From positions 120,270 through 184,269 of the forward strand of contig NZ_JAATEN010000012.1 of NCBI RefSeq assembly GCF_012034935.1: DNA of 64,000 nt, given 5' to 3'. Positions 1-7,229 of the stretch are shown here, one piece after another; the stretch's first letter is position 1; each line of letters starts with the position of its first letter. This DNA comes from Streptomyces zingiberis (GTDB lineage: Bacteria > Actinomycetota > Actinomycetes > Streptomycetales > Streptomycetaceae). Under the pieces are notes generated by a model. The model ran no database searches. It saw only the letters and a program-made list of their open reading frames with translations, and was not told where the DNA came from. Position numbers and translations under genes: made by a program.

Positions 1-506
1 AGGTCGTGCTGCACCGGTCCGACGGCTCGCTGGCCTCCCTGTCCGTACCGGGCCAGCCGGACCGCCATGTGGCCCTGCAGCGCCGGGAGACCTCCGAGCT
101 GATCGCGGAGGAGCTGCGGCGGCTCGACCCGGACGAGGCGTACGCCGCCACCGTACGGTTCGGCGCGGGCCGGCTCGGCAAGCAGACGATCCAGCCCGAC
201 GAGCGCCAGAACGGCTCGGGGAGCGGGCCGGCCACCGGGGCACCGGCGGCCGGCCGGGCCCCGCGGACCCCGGAGGCGGAGGCCGAGGCGGCGGCACCGC
301 CCCGGCCCGCGCCGCCCCGGACGGGACCGTCGGGCTCACCGGGCGGCGGGGCGGCCGGGACACCGGCGCCGGGCCCGTCGGCGTCCCCCGGCGGGAAGGG
401 CGAGTCCTCCCCCGCACCGGGCCCGCGGCAGCTGGAGGCCGCCCGGCACCGGATCCCCGGCGCCGACGGGGGCGGCCGGAACACCGGCGGGGGGTCCGCC
501 TCGTGA
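1..506 (+). CDS. opcA: OpcA, glucose-6-phosphate dehydrogenase assembly protein (3' end only)
   Basis: Partial gene; the coding frame enters the window at base 3 and ends with TGA at 504-506. About 167 C-terminal residues are visible. The first part, with the stretch EELRRLDPDEAY, resembles the end of OpcA, which in actinobacteria activates or assembles glucose-6-phosphate dehydrogenase and sits between zwf and pgl. The last ~100 residues are a low-complexity Pro/Ala/Gly/Ser tail with no domain I recognise. The stop overlaps the GTG start of the downstream pgl gene by four bases (GTGA), which indicates translational coupling in the pentose phosphate operon. The identification rests partly on context, because the conserved N-terminal part is outside the window. 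Confidence 0.8.
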   Translation, partial: VVLHRSDGSLASLSVPGQPDRHVALQRRETSELIAEELRRLDPDEAYAATVRFGAGRLGKQTIQPDERQNGSGSGPATGAPAAGRAPRTPEAEAEAAAPPRPAPPRTGPSGSPGGGAAGTPAPGPSASPGGKGESSPAPGPRQLEAARHRIPGADGGGRNTGGGSAS

Positions 507-1387
507 CCGCCCCGAGAATCCTGGTCCACCGGGACACGGAGCTGATGGCGCGGGCCACCGCGGCCCGTCTGGTCAGGGCGCTCGCGGACGCGCAGACGGC
601 GCGCGGCACGGCCTCGGTGGTGCTCACCGGCGGGCGGAACGGCAACGCGCTGCTGGCCGCCCTCGCCGCCTCCCCGGACCGGGACGCGGTGGACTGGGCG
701 CGGCTGGACGTCTGGTGGGGCGACGAGCGCTTCCTGCCGGGCGGCGATCCCGACCGCAACGAGGTACAGGCCCGTGAGGCGCTGCTGGACGCGGTGGGCG
801 TGGACCCGGCCCGGGTGCACCCCATGCCGGCCGCCGACGGCCCGCACGGCGCCGGTGAGAGCGGTGGCGCGGACGGCGGGGCCGGTGACGGGGGTGACGG
901 GACGGAGGCCGCGGTGGCCGGTGCGGCCGAGGCGTACGCCCGGGAGCTGGCGGAGGCCGCCGGCGCGGCGGACGAGCACGGCCCCGCTGCCGTCCCCGCC
1001 TTCGACGTGCTCCTGCTCGGCGTCGGGCCGGACACCCATGTGGCCTCGCTCTTCCCGGAGCTGTCGGCCGTGCGGGAGACGGAGCGGACGGTGGTCGGCG
1101 TGCACGGGGCCCCCAAGCCGCCGCCGGTCCGGATCTCCCTGACCCTGCCCGCGATCCGCGCGGCGCGTGAGGTGTGGCTGCTGGCGGCGGGCGAGGACAA
1201 GGCCGGGGCGGTGGCGCGCGCCCTGACCGCCACCGGGGAGATCCAGGTCCCCGCGGCGGGTGCCCGGGGCACGGAGCGGACACTCTGGCTGCTGGACCGG
1301 GCGGCCGCGGCGCGGCTGCCGGAAGGGGTGACGGCGGAGGAGGCCGCCCCGGAGGACGCGGCCGCCTCCCCGCCGGGTTCCGGCTGA
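503..1387 (+). CDS. pgl: 6-phosphogluconolactonase
   Basis: Predicted to hydrolyse 6-phosphoglucono-1,5-lactone to 6-phosphogluconate, the second step of the oxidative pentose phosphate pathway, in the cytoplasm. The 294-residue protein has the SugI/DevB-type glucosamine-6-phosphate isomerase-like fold signatures VVLTGGRNG near residue 38, WWGDERFLP near residue 74 and LLLGVGPDTHVASLFP near residue 170. A Gly/Asp-rich loop (about residues 112-140) and a Pro/Ala tail are low-complexity additions that make it longer than the usual ~240-260 residues. The GTG start overlaps the opcA stop. A strong hairpin at 1463-1501 closes the operon. Confidence 0.93.
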   Translation: MTAPRILVHRDTELMARATAARLVRALADAQTARGTASVVLTGGRNGNALLAALAASPDRDAVDWARLDVWWGDERFLPGGDPDRNEVQAREALLDAVGVDPARVHPMPAADGPHGAGESGGADGGAGDGGDGTEAAVAGAAEAYARELAEAAGAADEHGPAAVPAFDVLLLGVGPDTHVASLFPELSAVRETERTVVGVHGAPKPPPVRISLTLPAIRAAREVWLLAAGEDKAGAVARALTATGEIQVPAAGARGTERTLWLLDRAAAARLPEGVTAEEAAPEDAAASPPGSG

Positions 1388-1692
1388 GGCCGGGGCCACC
1401 GGTCCGCGCGGAGGCACCCGCTCCGGGACCGGGGGAGCCCTCCGGTACGGCTGATACGGCTGACGGCCCGGGAACGTACGGAGCGTACGTTCCCGGGCCG
1501 TCCCGTGCCCCGCACGCGGTGGCGTGACCCCGGCCCGGGAGCGGATCCTGACGGCGTACGGAACTCCGTCATACGGGACCCCGGCGTCTGTTCCCCGCCA
1601 GGAGGCGCCGGCCGATCCGGGGGCCGGCCGCAGGAGGACCGGACGAGGTGGCGGCCGGTGGGCGCGCGGCTCGCGGGCAGAGCCGCACCGCG
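1388..1692. other. Convergent intergenic gap pgl / zinc-ribbon gene
   Basis: 305 bp between the end of pgl and the end of the minus-strand zinc-ribbon gene. Apart from the perfect hairpin at 1463-1501 I see no gene and no convincing promoter. Confidence 0.5.
1463..1501 (+). terminator. Rho-independent-like hairpin after pgl
   Basis: Perfect inverted repeat with 18-bp arms (ACGGCCCGGGAACGTACG at 1463-1480, its complement at 1484-1501) and a 3-base GAG loop. It lies 76 bp downstream of the pgl stop and upstream of the convergent minus-strand genes, so it may act in both directions. There is no T-tract, as is usual in Streptomyces. Confidence 0.8.
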
Positions 1693-1884
1693 TCAGGTGA
1701 ACGCCCGCAGCACCGCCCGGGCGGCTCCGGCGACCCCCCGCCAGAGCCACTCGAGGACTCCGGCCGGCAGGGCCAGATCGGCGGCGCCGCCGGCCGCCTT
1801 CTCCCGGCGCCGCCCCGCACGGCACCGGGGGCAGGAACGGGGCCAACGGCGCTTGTCCGCACCGCACTTCTCGCAGTTCGTCAT
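1693..1884 (-). CDS. Small zinc-ribbon protein of unknown function
   Basis: 63-residue protein starting MTNCEKCGADKRRWPRSC. Two CxxC knuckles (CEKC at residues 4-7 and CPRC at about 18-21) form a likely zinc ribbon. The rest is basic and then a hydrophobic/amphipathic C-terminus with two tryptophans (LEWLWRG). I chose the ATG at 1884 because it places the first CxxC at the extreme N-terminus; an upstream in-frame ATG at 1923 would only add a low-complexity extension. It lies downstream of pgi on the same strand, separated by the pgi terminator. Function unknown. Confidence 0.6.
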   Translation of the reverse strand: MTNCEKCGADKRRWPRSCPRCRAGRRREKAAGGAADLALPAGVLEWLWRGVAGAARAVLRAFT

Positions 1885-2015
1885 GGCGTCAGTCTCGCCC
1901 ACCGCCCCGCGTCTCCGGATCACCTGTTACAGGACGCGAACGGTACTGTCGCTGGGAGACGGACGGTCCTGCGCCCGCCGGGCCGGGGCTTCCCACCTCC
2001 CGGAGCTGCCAGCGC

Positions 2016-2058
2016 GCTCCCACCCCGGCCCTGAACTCCGGTGGGCCGGGGTGGGAGC
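2016..2058 (-). terminator. Hairpin downstream of pgi
   Basis: Perfect 16-bp inverted repeat (arms 2016-2031 and 2043-2058, GCTCCCACCCCGGCCC and its complement) with an 11-base loop. It starts 53 bp beyond the pgi stop codon and before the zinc-ribbon gene. Confidence 0.75.
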
Positions 2059-2110
2059 GGCCCGGCCGGCGGCCGTCCGTCCCTCCACCGGGGGGGAACC
2101 CGCCTCGCTG

Positions 2111-3772
2111 TCAGCGGCCGCGCAGCTCCCGGTAGCGGGTGACCAGCGCGGCCGTGGAGGCGTCCAGGCCCGGGACGGCCTCGCCCTCGGTGAGCGCCGG
2201 TTCCACCCGCTTGGCCAGGACCTTGCCCAGCTCCACCCCCCACTGGTCGAAGGAGTCGATGTCCCAGACGGCGCCCTGGACGAACACCTTGTGCTCGTAC
2301 AGCGCCACGAGCTGGCCGAGGACCGACGGGCTCAGCTCGGTGGCGAGGATGGTGGTGGTGGGGCGGTTGCCGGGGAAGGTGCGGTGCGGCACCTGCTCGT
2401 CCTGAACGCCCTCCCCCGCCACCTCCTCGGCCGTCTTGCCGAAGGCCAGGGCCTGGCCCTGCGCGAACAGGTTGGCCATCAGCAGGTCGTGCTGGCCGGC
2501 CGTGCGGTCGTCCAGCTCGTCCACGGGGCGGGCGAAGCCGAGGAGGTCGGCGGGGATCAGCTGGGTCCCCTGGTGCAGCAACTGGTAGTAGGCGTGCTGG
2601 CCGTTGGTGCCCGGCGTGCCCCAGACGACGGGGCCGGTGCTCCAGTCGACCGGGCGGCCCGCGCGGTCCACCGACTTGCCGTTGGACTCCATGTCGAGCT
2701 GCTGGAGGTAGGCGGTGAACCGCGAGAGGTAGTGGCTGTACGGGAGGACGGCGTGCGACCGGGCGCCGTGGAAACCGCCGTACCAGACGCCGAGCAGGCC
2801 GAGCAGCAGCGGGGCGTTCCGCTCCGGGGGCGCGGTGCGGAAGTGCTCGTCCATGAGGTGGAAGCCGGCCAGCATCTCGCGGAAGTGGTCCGGCCCGATC
2901 GCGGTCATCAGGGAGAGACCGATCGCCGAGTCGTAGGAGTAACGGCCCCCGACCCAGTCCCAGAACTCGAACATGTTCTCCGGGTCGATGCCGAACTTCC
3001 GCACCTCGGAGGCGTTGGTCGACACCGCGACGAAGTGCCGGGCCACCGCCGCCTCGTCACCGCCGAGCCCGGCCAGCAGCCAGGCGCGGGCGGAGGTGGC
3101 GTTGGTGATGGTCTCGATGGTGGTGAAGGTCTTGGAGGAGACGACGAAGAGCGTCGTCTCCGGGTCCAGGTCGCGGAGCGCCTCGTGCAGGTCGGCGCCG
3201 TCGACGTTGGAGACGAACCGGAACGTCAGCTCCCGCTGGGAGTACGGGCGCAGCGCCTCGTAGGCCATCGCCGGTCCCAGGTCGGAGCCGCCGATGCCGA
3301 TGTTGACGACGGCGCGGACCGGCTTGCCGGTGTGGCCCCTCCACTCCCCGGAGCGGACCTTGTCCGCGAAGACGGCCATCCGGCCGAGGACGGCGTGCAC
3401 GGCGGGGACGACGTTCTCCCCGTCCACCTCCACCACGGCGTCGTGCGGGGCGCGCAGCGCGGTGTGCAGCACCGCGCGGCCCTCGGTGTTGTTGATCTTC
3501 TCGCCGCGGAACATGGCGTCCCGCAGCCCGGCCACGTCCACCGCCGCCGCGAGGTCCCGCAGCAGCGCGAGCGTCTCGTCGGTCACCAGCTGCTTGGAGT
3601 AGTCCAGGCGCAGGTCACCGACGTCGAGGGTGTAGCGCCCGGCGCGCTCCGGGTCGCTCTCGAACAGCTCGCGGAGGTGCGTCTCCCCCAGCTCCTCGCG
3701 GTGCCGGGCCAGGGCGGCCCACTCGGGCAGGCGGTTCAGGCGGCCGCGGCCTTCTGCGTTCATCTCGGACAT
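2111..3772 (-). CDS. pgi: Glucose-6-phosphate isomerase
   Basis: Interconverts glucose 6-phosphate and fructose 6-phosphate. The 553-residue protein carries the family landmarks in order: RGEKINNTEGRAVLHTALR (about 80-100), IGIGGSDLGPAMAYEALRPY (about 152), the phosphate-binding SSKTFTT segment (about 210), GGRYSYDSAIGLSL (about 272), PYSHYLSRFTAYLQQLDMESNGKS with the catalytic Glu (about 355-380), and GTNGQHAYYQLLHQGT. The start MSEMNAEGR at 3772 is chosen because GAGAAGAAG lies just upstream; MNAEGR at 3763 is an alternative and the frame stays open to 3814. It is transcribed alone, with a terminator at 2016-2058. It links to the neighbouring pentose phosphate genes through hexose 6-phosphate. 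Confidence 0.96.
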   Translation of the reverse strand: MSEMNAEGRGRLNRLPEWAALARHREELGETHLRELFESDPERAGRYTLDVGDLRLDYSKQLVTDETLALLRDLAAAVDVAGLRDAMFRGEKINNTEGRAVLHTALRAPHDAVVEVDGENVVPAVHAVLGRMAVFADKVRSGEWRGHTGKPVRAVVNIGIGGSDLGPAMAYEALRPYSQRELTFRFVSNVDGADLHEALRDLDPETTLFVVSSKTFTTIETITNATSARAWLLAGLGGDEAAVARHFVAVSTNASEVRKFGIDPENMFEFWDWVGGRYSYDSAIGLSLMTAIGPDHFREMLAGFHLMDEHFRTAPPERNAPLLLGLLGVWYGGFHGARSHAVLPYSHYLSRFTAYLQQLDMESNGKSVDRAGRPVDWSTGPVVWGTPGTNGQHAYYQLLHQGTQLIPADLLGFARPVDELDDRTAGQHDLLMANLFAQGQALAFGKTAEEVAGEGVQDEQVPHRTFPGNRPTTTILATELSPSVLGQLVALYEHKVFVQGAVWDIDSFDQWGVELGKVLAKRVEPALTEGEAVPGLDASTAALVTRYRELRGR

Positions 3773-3823
3773 CGACCCACTTCTTCTCGTACGTGCCCCC
3801 ACTGGCCCACCCAACCTAAAGGA

Positions 3824-5122
3824 TCAGGGGCCGGCGGGGGGTGCCGTCCCGGTGTCCGGGGCGCGAAGGGCCGGTATCAGCACCGGCACCGCCGCGAGGA
3901 AGAGCGCCGCGGTCAGCAGGACGGGTGTGTGGGGACCCCACAGGCCCGCGGCCAGGCCGCCCAGGACGGCGCCCAGCGGGGCGCTGCCGGCGGACAGCGT
4001 GCGGGAGGCGGCGCTCACCCGCCCGAGCATTCCGGCGGGGCTGCGCTGCTGCATCATCGTCACCTCGGTGACGTTCCAGATCATCCCGGCGACGCCGAAG
4101 ATCCCCAGTGCCACGACGGCGGCGGCGAGGTGGCGCACCGAACCCAGCACGAGCAGGCAGCCGATCTGCCCCACCATCAGCAGGACGAGGGCGCGGGCCT
4201 GGCCGAGCCACCGGGTGACCCGCCCCGCGACGAGCCCTCCGGCGACGCTGCCGGCCCCGTAGGCGGTGAGCACGGCGGCGTAGCCGGACTCCCCCGCCGC
4301 CAGCCAGTCCGTCACGTGGACGACGAGCATCGCGATCAGCGCGCCCATCCCCACACTGGCCAGGGCGTCGCCGAGGCAGAGCGACCGCAGGACCCGGTCC
4401 CGCCACAGGGCGCCCACCCCCTCGGCGATGTCCCGGCGGAGGGTTCGCCCGCCGGGCCGGGACGGACGGCTCACGGGGGCCCGCAGTGAGGCGACGAGCA
4501 ACGCCGCCACCAGGTAGGTCAGGGCGTTGAGCAGGTAGGGCGCCCCGGCGTTCAGGGCCAGCACCACCGGGACCAGCGGGGCGGCGGCGAAGCTCGCGGC
4601 GAGCTGCTGGCCGGTCATCAGCCGGGCGTTGGCCGAGGAGAGCGCCGGACCCGGGACGACGGTGGGCAGCAGGGCCGTGGCGGCGTTGTCGAAGAGCGTC
4701 TGGAGCGTGGTGAGCGCGAAGGCCAGGACGAGCAGCAGGACGATCGCGGCCCGGTCGGCCACCACGGCCACCGCGAAGGCCGCCATCAGCACGGCCCGGG
4801 CCACGTCCACCGCCCACATCGCCCGGCGCTGGTCCACCCGGTCCGCGACGGCCCCGCCCACCAGCCCGAAGAGCAGCCAGGGCAGATACCCGCAGGCGGT
4901 CACCAGGGAGACGAGCAGCGGATCGTCCGTGAGCCGGACGGCGAGCAGGGGCAGCGCCGCCCCGCGCAGCGCGTCGCCGAACCGGGAGAGCACGGCGGCC
5001 GACCACAGCCGCCCGAACCCGCCGCGCCAGGAGGGAGTAACCACCGGGCCGGTCCCGGCACCCCCGGCCGGCTCCGTCTCCAGTCCCGGCCCGGCCCCGC
5101 CGCTTCCCGTGTCCGTCGTCAT
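3824..5122 (-). CDS. MFS transporter
   Basis: 432-residue integral membrane protein with about 12 hydrophobic segments and an MFS-type loop 2-3 motif, GGAVADRVDQRRAMW (about residues 68-82). The middle loop, GGRTLRRDIAEGVGALWRD, and overall pattern resemble the DHA3/enterobactin-exporter-like MFS group, but substrate cannot be deduced. The ATG at 5122 is preceded by GGGGAAG; the frame is open further upstream only as Arg/Pro-rich nonsense. It is a monocistron between pgi and the RbpA-family gene. A perfect 14-bp inverted repeat about 76 bp upstream (5198-5227) is a candidate operator, although no regulator gene is adjacent. Confidence 0.85.
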   Translation of the reverse strand: MTTDTGSGGAGPGLETEPAGGAGTGPVVTPSWRGGFGRLWSAAVLSRFGDALRGAALPLLAVRLTDDPLLVSLVTACGYLPWLLFGLVGGAVADRVDQRRAMWAVDVARAVLMAAFAVAVVADRAAIVLLLVLAFALTTLQTLFDNAATALLPTVVPGPALSSANARLMTGQQLAASFAAAPLVPVVLALNAGAPYLLNALTYLVAALLVASLRAPVSRPSRPGGRTLRRDIAEGVGALWRDRVLRSLCLGDALASVGMGALIAMLVVHVTDWLAAGESGYAAVLTAYGAGSVAGGLVAGRVTRWLGQARALVLLMVGQIGCLLVLGSVRHLAAAVVALGIFGVAGMIWNVTEVTMMQQRSPAGMLGRVSAASRTLSAGSAPLGAVLGGLAAGLWGPHTPVLLTAALFLAAVPVLIPALRAPDTGTAPPAGP

Positions 5123-5197
5123 CTCCGCGCTTCCCCTCGCCGTGGTGAGCGGCGGCCGTCCGCCGCTCCGGCTGGAACGTAGCGGGAGGCACCGACA

Positions 5198-5227
5198 CCG
5201 GGGATCGGGAAGGTTCCCGATCCCCGG
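5198..5227. promoter_or_regulatory. Perfect inverted repeat upstream of MFS gene (candidate operator)
   Basis: Arms CCGGGGATCGGGAA (5198-5211) and the exact complement (5214-5227) separated by GG. The dyad sits 76-105 bp upstream of the MFS start, where a repressor or activator site would be expected. The almost absent spacer argues against a terminator. No known consensus is recognised. Confidence 0.5.
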
Positions 5228-5458
5228 CCTCAGACGGGCGGGGACGCGGACGCGCCGGCCAAGGGCGGAGAGCACCGCATGACGACAGGGGCGGAGCGCG
5301 GGACGGGCAGGGGGCGGTGGAGCGGGCGGACACGGGAACCCCGGCGCGCGCGTCCGGGCGCGGCGACCCGGGGCGTGCGGACGACGGCCGCGGTGCGGCT
5401 GGTCCGCGGTCCGGGCACGCCCCCGCTGCCGGCCGCGCCCCGCCCCGGGCACGCGTGT

Positions 5459-5493
5459 GGCCCGGCCGCCGGGGGTCTCCCGGCCGCCGGGCC
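5459..5493 (-). terminator. Hairpin downstream of RbpA-family gene
   Basis: Outer arms GGCCCGGC / GCCGGGCC (5459-5466, 5486-5493) and inner arms GCCGGG / CCCGGC (5468-5473, 5479-5484) form a 14-bp stem with one C-C mismatch and a 5-base loop. It begins 26 bp past the stop of the minus-strand gene. The same stretch also contains a 13-bp direct repeat. Confidence 0.7.
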
Positions 5494-5519
5494 GTCGTCA
5501 GGTGTGGTCGCGCGCGGTC

Positions 5520-5855
5520 TCAGATCTCGCCGCGGAGCTTGGCCAGCGCCTCGGCGAGGATCGCCTCGCCGTCGGCGTCGCTCCGCCGTTCCCGCACATA
5601 GGCGAGATGGGTCTTGTAGGGCTCGGTGCGCGGTGGGTCCGGGGGGTTCTCCCGGTCCTGCCCGGCGGGGAAGCCGCAGCGCGGGCAGTCCCAGACGTCC
5701 GGCACCTGTGCGTCGCTGGCGAAGCTGGGCTGGGTCTCGTGCCCGTTCGAGCACCAGAAGGAGATCCGGAGGCGCGGTGCGGACTCGCCGCGCTCGGCCT
5801 CCCCCATCGGCCCCGCCCCGACCCGGCTTCCACGGATCGCGTTGCCACTTGCCAC
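5520..5855 (-). CDS. RbpA-family RNA polymerase-binding protein (RbpB-like paralogue)
   Basis: 111-residue protein beginning MASGNAIRGSRVGAG. RbpA proteins bind the primary sigma factor and RNA polymerase of actinobacteria and stimulate promoter opening. This one has the basic N-terminal linker, a zinc-binding core with C35, H39, C57 and C60, and a C-terminal sigma-interaction helix (THLAYVRERRSDADGEAILAEALAKLRGEI region). The sequence differs from the classical RbpA type (which starts RALRGTRL and ends around RTHWDMLMERR), so I take it to be the second Streptomyces paralogue; this assignment is from memory of the families. The GTG start at 5855 has AGGGAG upstream, and the longer frame to 5891 lacks support. 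Confidence 0.88.
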   Translation of the reverse strand: MASGNAIRGSRVGAGPMGEAERGESAPRLRISFWCSNGHETQPSFASDAQVPDVWDCPRCGFPAGQDRENPPDPPRTEPYKTHLAYVRERRSDADGEAILAEALAKLRGEI

Positions 5856-5920
5856 GGTCGTAACTCCCTGCGTGATGGTGCTGCGAAGCATCGGTAGGCA
5901 GTGCGGCTACCGGGCGCCCC

Positions 5921-5948
5921 AGTCTATGCAAGGCCCAACGCGCGTCCA
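5921..5948 (-). promoter_or_regulatory. Candidate promoter of the RbpA-family gene
   Basis: On the minus strand TGGACG (-35 like) and TAGACT (-10 like) are separated by 16 bp, 66-93 bp upstream of the GTG start. It overlaps the base of the secG terminator hairpin. Confidence 0.4.
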
Positions 5949-5977
5949 GGGGCCGTGGTTACCGAACCAGCCCCTGG
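5946..5977 (-). terminator. Hairpin downstream of secG
   Basis: CCAGGGGC (5946-5953) pairs with GCCCCTGG (5970-5977), and inside it TGGTT (5956-5960) pairs with AACCA (5965-5969) around an ACCG tetraloop, with a two-base bulge. It lies 41 bp past the secG stop. Confidence 0.65.
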
Positions 5978-6017
5978 AGGACGCACGTCCATGATAAGAC
6001 GCGGAGACGACGGTGTG

Positions 6018-6254
6018 TCAGCTGTCGAGCTTCATCAGCACGCCGAGGGCGACGATGCAGGCGAACCAGAACAGGCCGACCACGACGGTGATGCGGTTCA
6101 GGTTCCGCTCGGCCACCGAGGACCCGCCGACGGAGGACTGCATGCCGCCGCCGAACATGTCGGACAGACCGCCGCCCTTCCCCTTGTGCATGAGCACCAG
6201 CATCATCAGCAGGCAACTGAAGACGATCAGGGCGATCGAGAACCCCATAACCAC
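6018..6254 (-). CDS. secG: Preprotein translocase subunit SecG
   Basis: 78-residue protein with two membrane helices: GFSIALIVFSCLLMMLVLM near the N-terminus and VVVGLFWFACIVALGVLM near the C-terminus. Between them is the conserved cytoplasmic loop KGKGGGLSDMFGGG. SecG associates with SecYE and facilitates SecA-driven export. I chose the GTG at 6254 (giving MVMGFS) because GAGAGAG lies 11 bases upstream; the internal ATG at 6248 is the alternative. It lies downstream of tpiA on the same strand, a typical actinobacterial order (gap-pgk-tpiA-secG). Confidence 0.95.
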   Translation of the reverse strand: MVMGFSIALIVFSCLLMMLVLMHKGKGGGLSDMFGGGMQSSVGGSSVAERNLNRITVVVGLFWFACIVALGVLMKLDS

Positions 6255-6434
6255 GGCTGGACCAACTCTCTCGGGCTTGTGACGGCTGTAACGGCTGCGG
6301 CGGCCGGGCGGTGCCGGCGCCGGCTGCCCGCCGCGCCGGACCCACCGGGCCGGGGGCCGGGCGGCGGACCGACCGCCTTCCGGCCCCCGACAGAGTACGC
6401 CGGAGCACACCCCCCGGCCCACTCCGCGGTCAGC

Positions 6435-7223
6435 TCACTGCTCGCGGAACCGGACGATCTTGACGAACTCGTCGGCGTCCAGCGCGGCCCCGCCGATCAG
6501 GGCGCCGTCGACATCCGGCTGCGCCATGATCGCGGCGACGTTGGAGGACTTCACCGAGCCGCCGTACTGGATGCGGACGCCGTCGGCCAGCTCCTGGTCG
6601 TACAGCTCGGCGAGCCGGCCGCGGATGGCGCCGCACACCTCCTGGGCGTCCTCCGGGGTGGCCACCTCACCGGTGCCGATGGCCCACACCGGCTCATAAG
6701 CGATCACGACGGAGGCGGCCTGCTCGGCGGGGATGTCCGCGAGGGCCGCGCCGACCTGGGCCAGGGTGTGGGCGACCTGCTCGCCCGCCTTCCGGACCTC
6801 CAGTCCCTCGCCGACGCAGAGGATCGGGGTGAGGCCGTGCCGGAAGGCGGCCTTGACCTTGGAGGCGACCACTTCGTCGGTCTCGTGGTGGTACTGGCGG
6901 CGCTCGGAGTGGCCCACGGTGACGTAGGAGCACTTCAGCTTGGCCAGCATCGCCCCGGAGATCTCCCCGGTGTAGGCGCCGCCGTCGTGCGCCGAGAGGT
7001 CCTGGGCACCGTAGGCGATCCGCAGCCGGTCGCCGTCGACCAGCGTCTGCACCGAGCGGAGATCGGTGAACGGGGGGAGGACGGCGACCTCGACGGCGTC
7101 GTAGTCCTTGTCGGCCAGGGCGAAGGCGAGCTTCTGGACGTGCGCGATGGCCTCGAGGTGGTTGAGGTTCATCTTCCAGTTGCCCGCCATCAGCGGGGTG
7201 CGGCCGTGGGCGGGAGCGGTCAT
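6435..7223 (-). CDS. tpiA: Triosephosphate isomerase
   Basis: Interconverts dihydroxyacetone phosphate and glyceraldehyde 3-phosphate. The 262-residue protein has the usual length and all catalytic signatures: N15/K17 in GNWKMN, H105 in VGHSERR, and E177 in AYEPVWAIGTG, followed by the phosphate-gripping YGGSVKSSN and GGAAL segments. It starts with ATG at 7223, six bases after the stop of pgk, so the two are cotranscribed and probably translationally linked. Confidence 0.97.
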   Translation of the reverse strand: MTAPAHGRTPLMAGNWKMNLNHLEAIAHVQKLAFALADKDYDAVEVAVLPPFTDLRSVQTLVDGDRLRIAYGAQDLSAHDGGAYTGEISGAMLAKLKCSYVTVGHSERRQYHHETDEVVASKVKAAFRHGLTPILCVGEGLEVRKAGEQVAHTLAQVGAALADIPAEQAASVVIAYEPVWAIGTGEVATPEDAQEVCGAIRGRLAELYDQELADGVRIQYGGSVKSSNVAAIMAQPDVDGALIGGAALDADEFVKIVRFREQ

Positions 7224-7229
7224 ACGGGG

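Larger units (their letters stand above)
5123..5519. other. Intergenic gap MFS / RbpA-family gene
   Basis: 397 bp upstream of the MFS gene and downstream of the RbpA-family gene. It holds the dyad at 5198-5227 and the hairpin at 5459-5493. The remainder is GC-rich sequence with no supported gene. Confidence 0.5.

Noticed and set aside
1505..4489. A 994-codon open frame on the plus strand across pgi and the MFS gene
   Set aside because: It is antisense to two well-supported genes and its product is Arg/Gly/Val-rich with no family resemblance; such frames are expected from high third-position GC.
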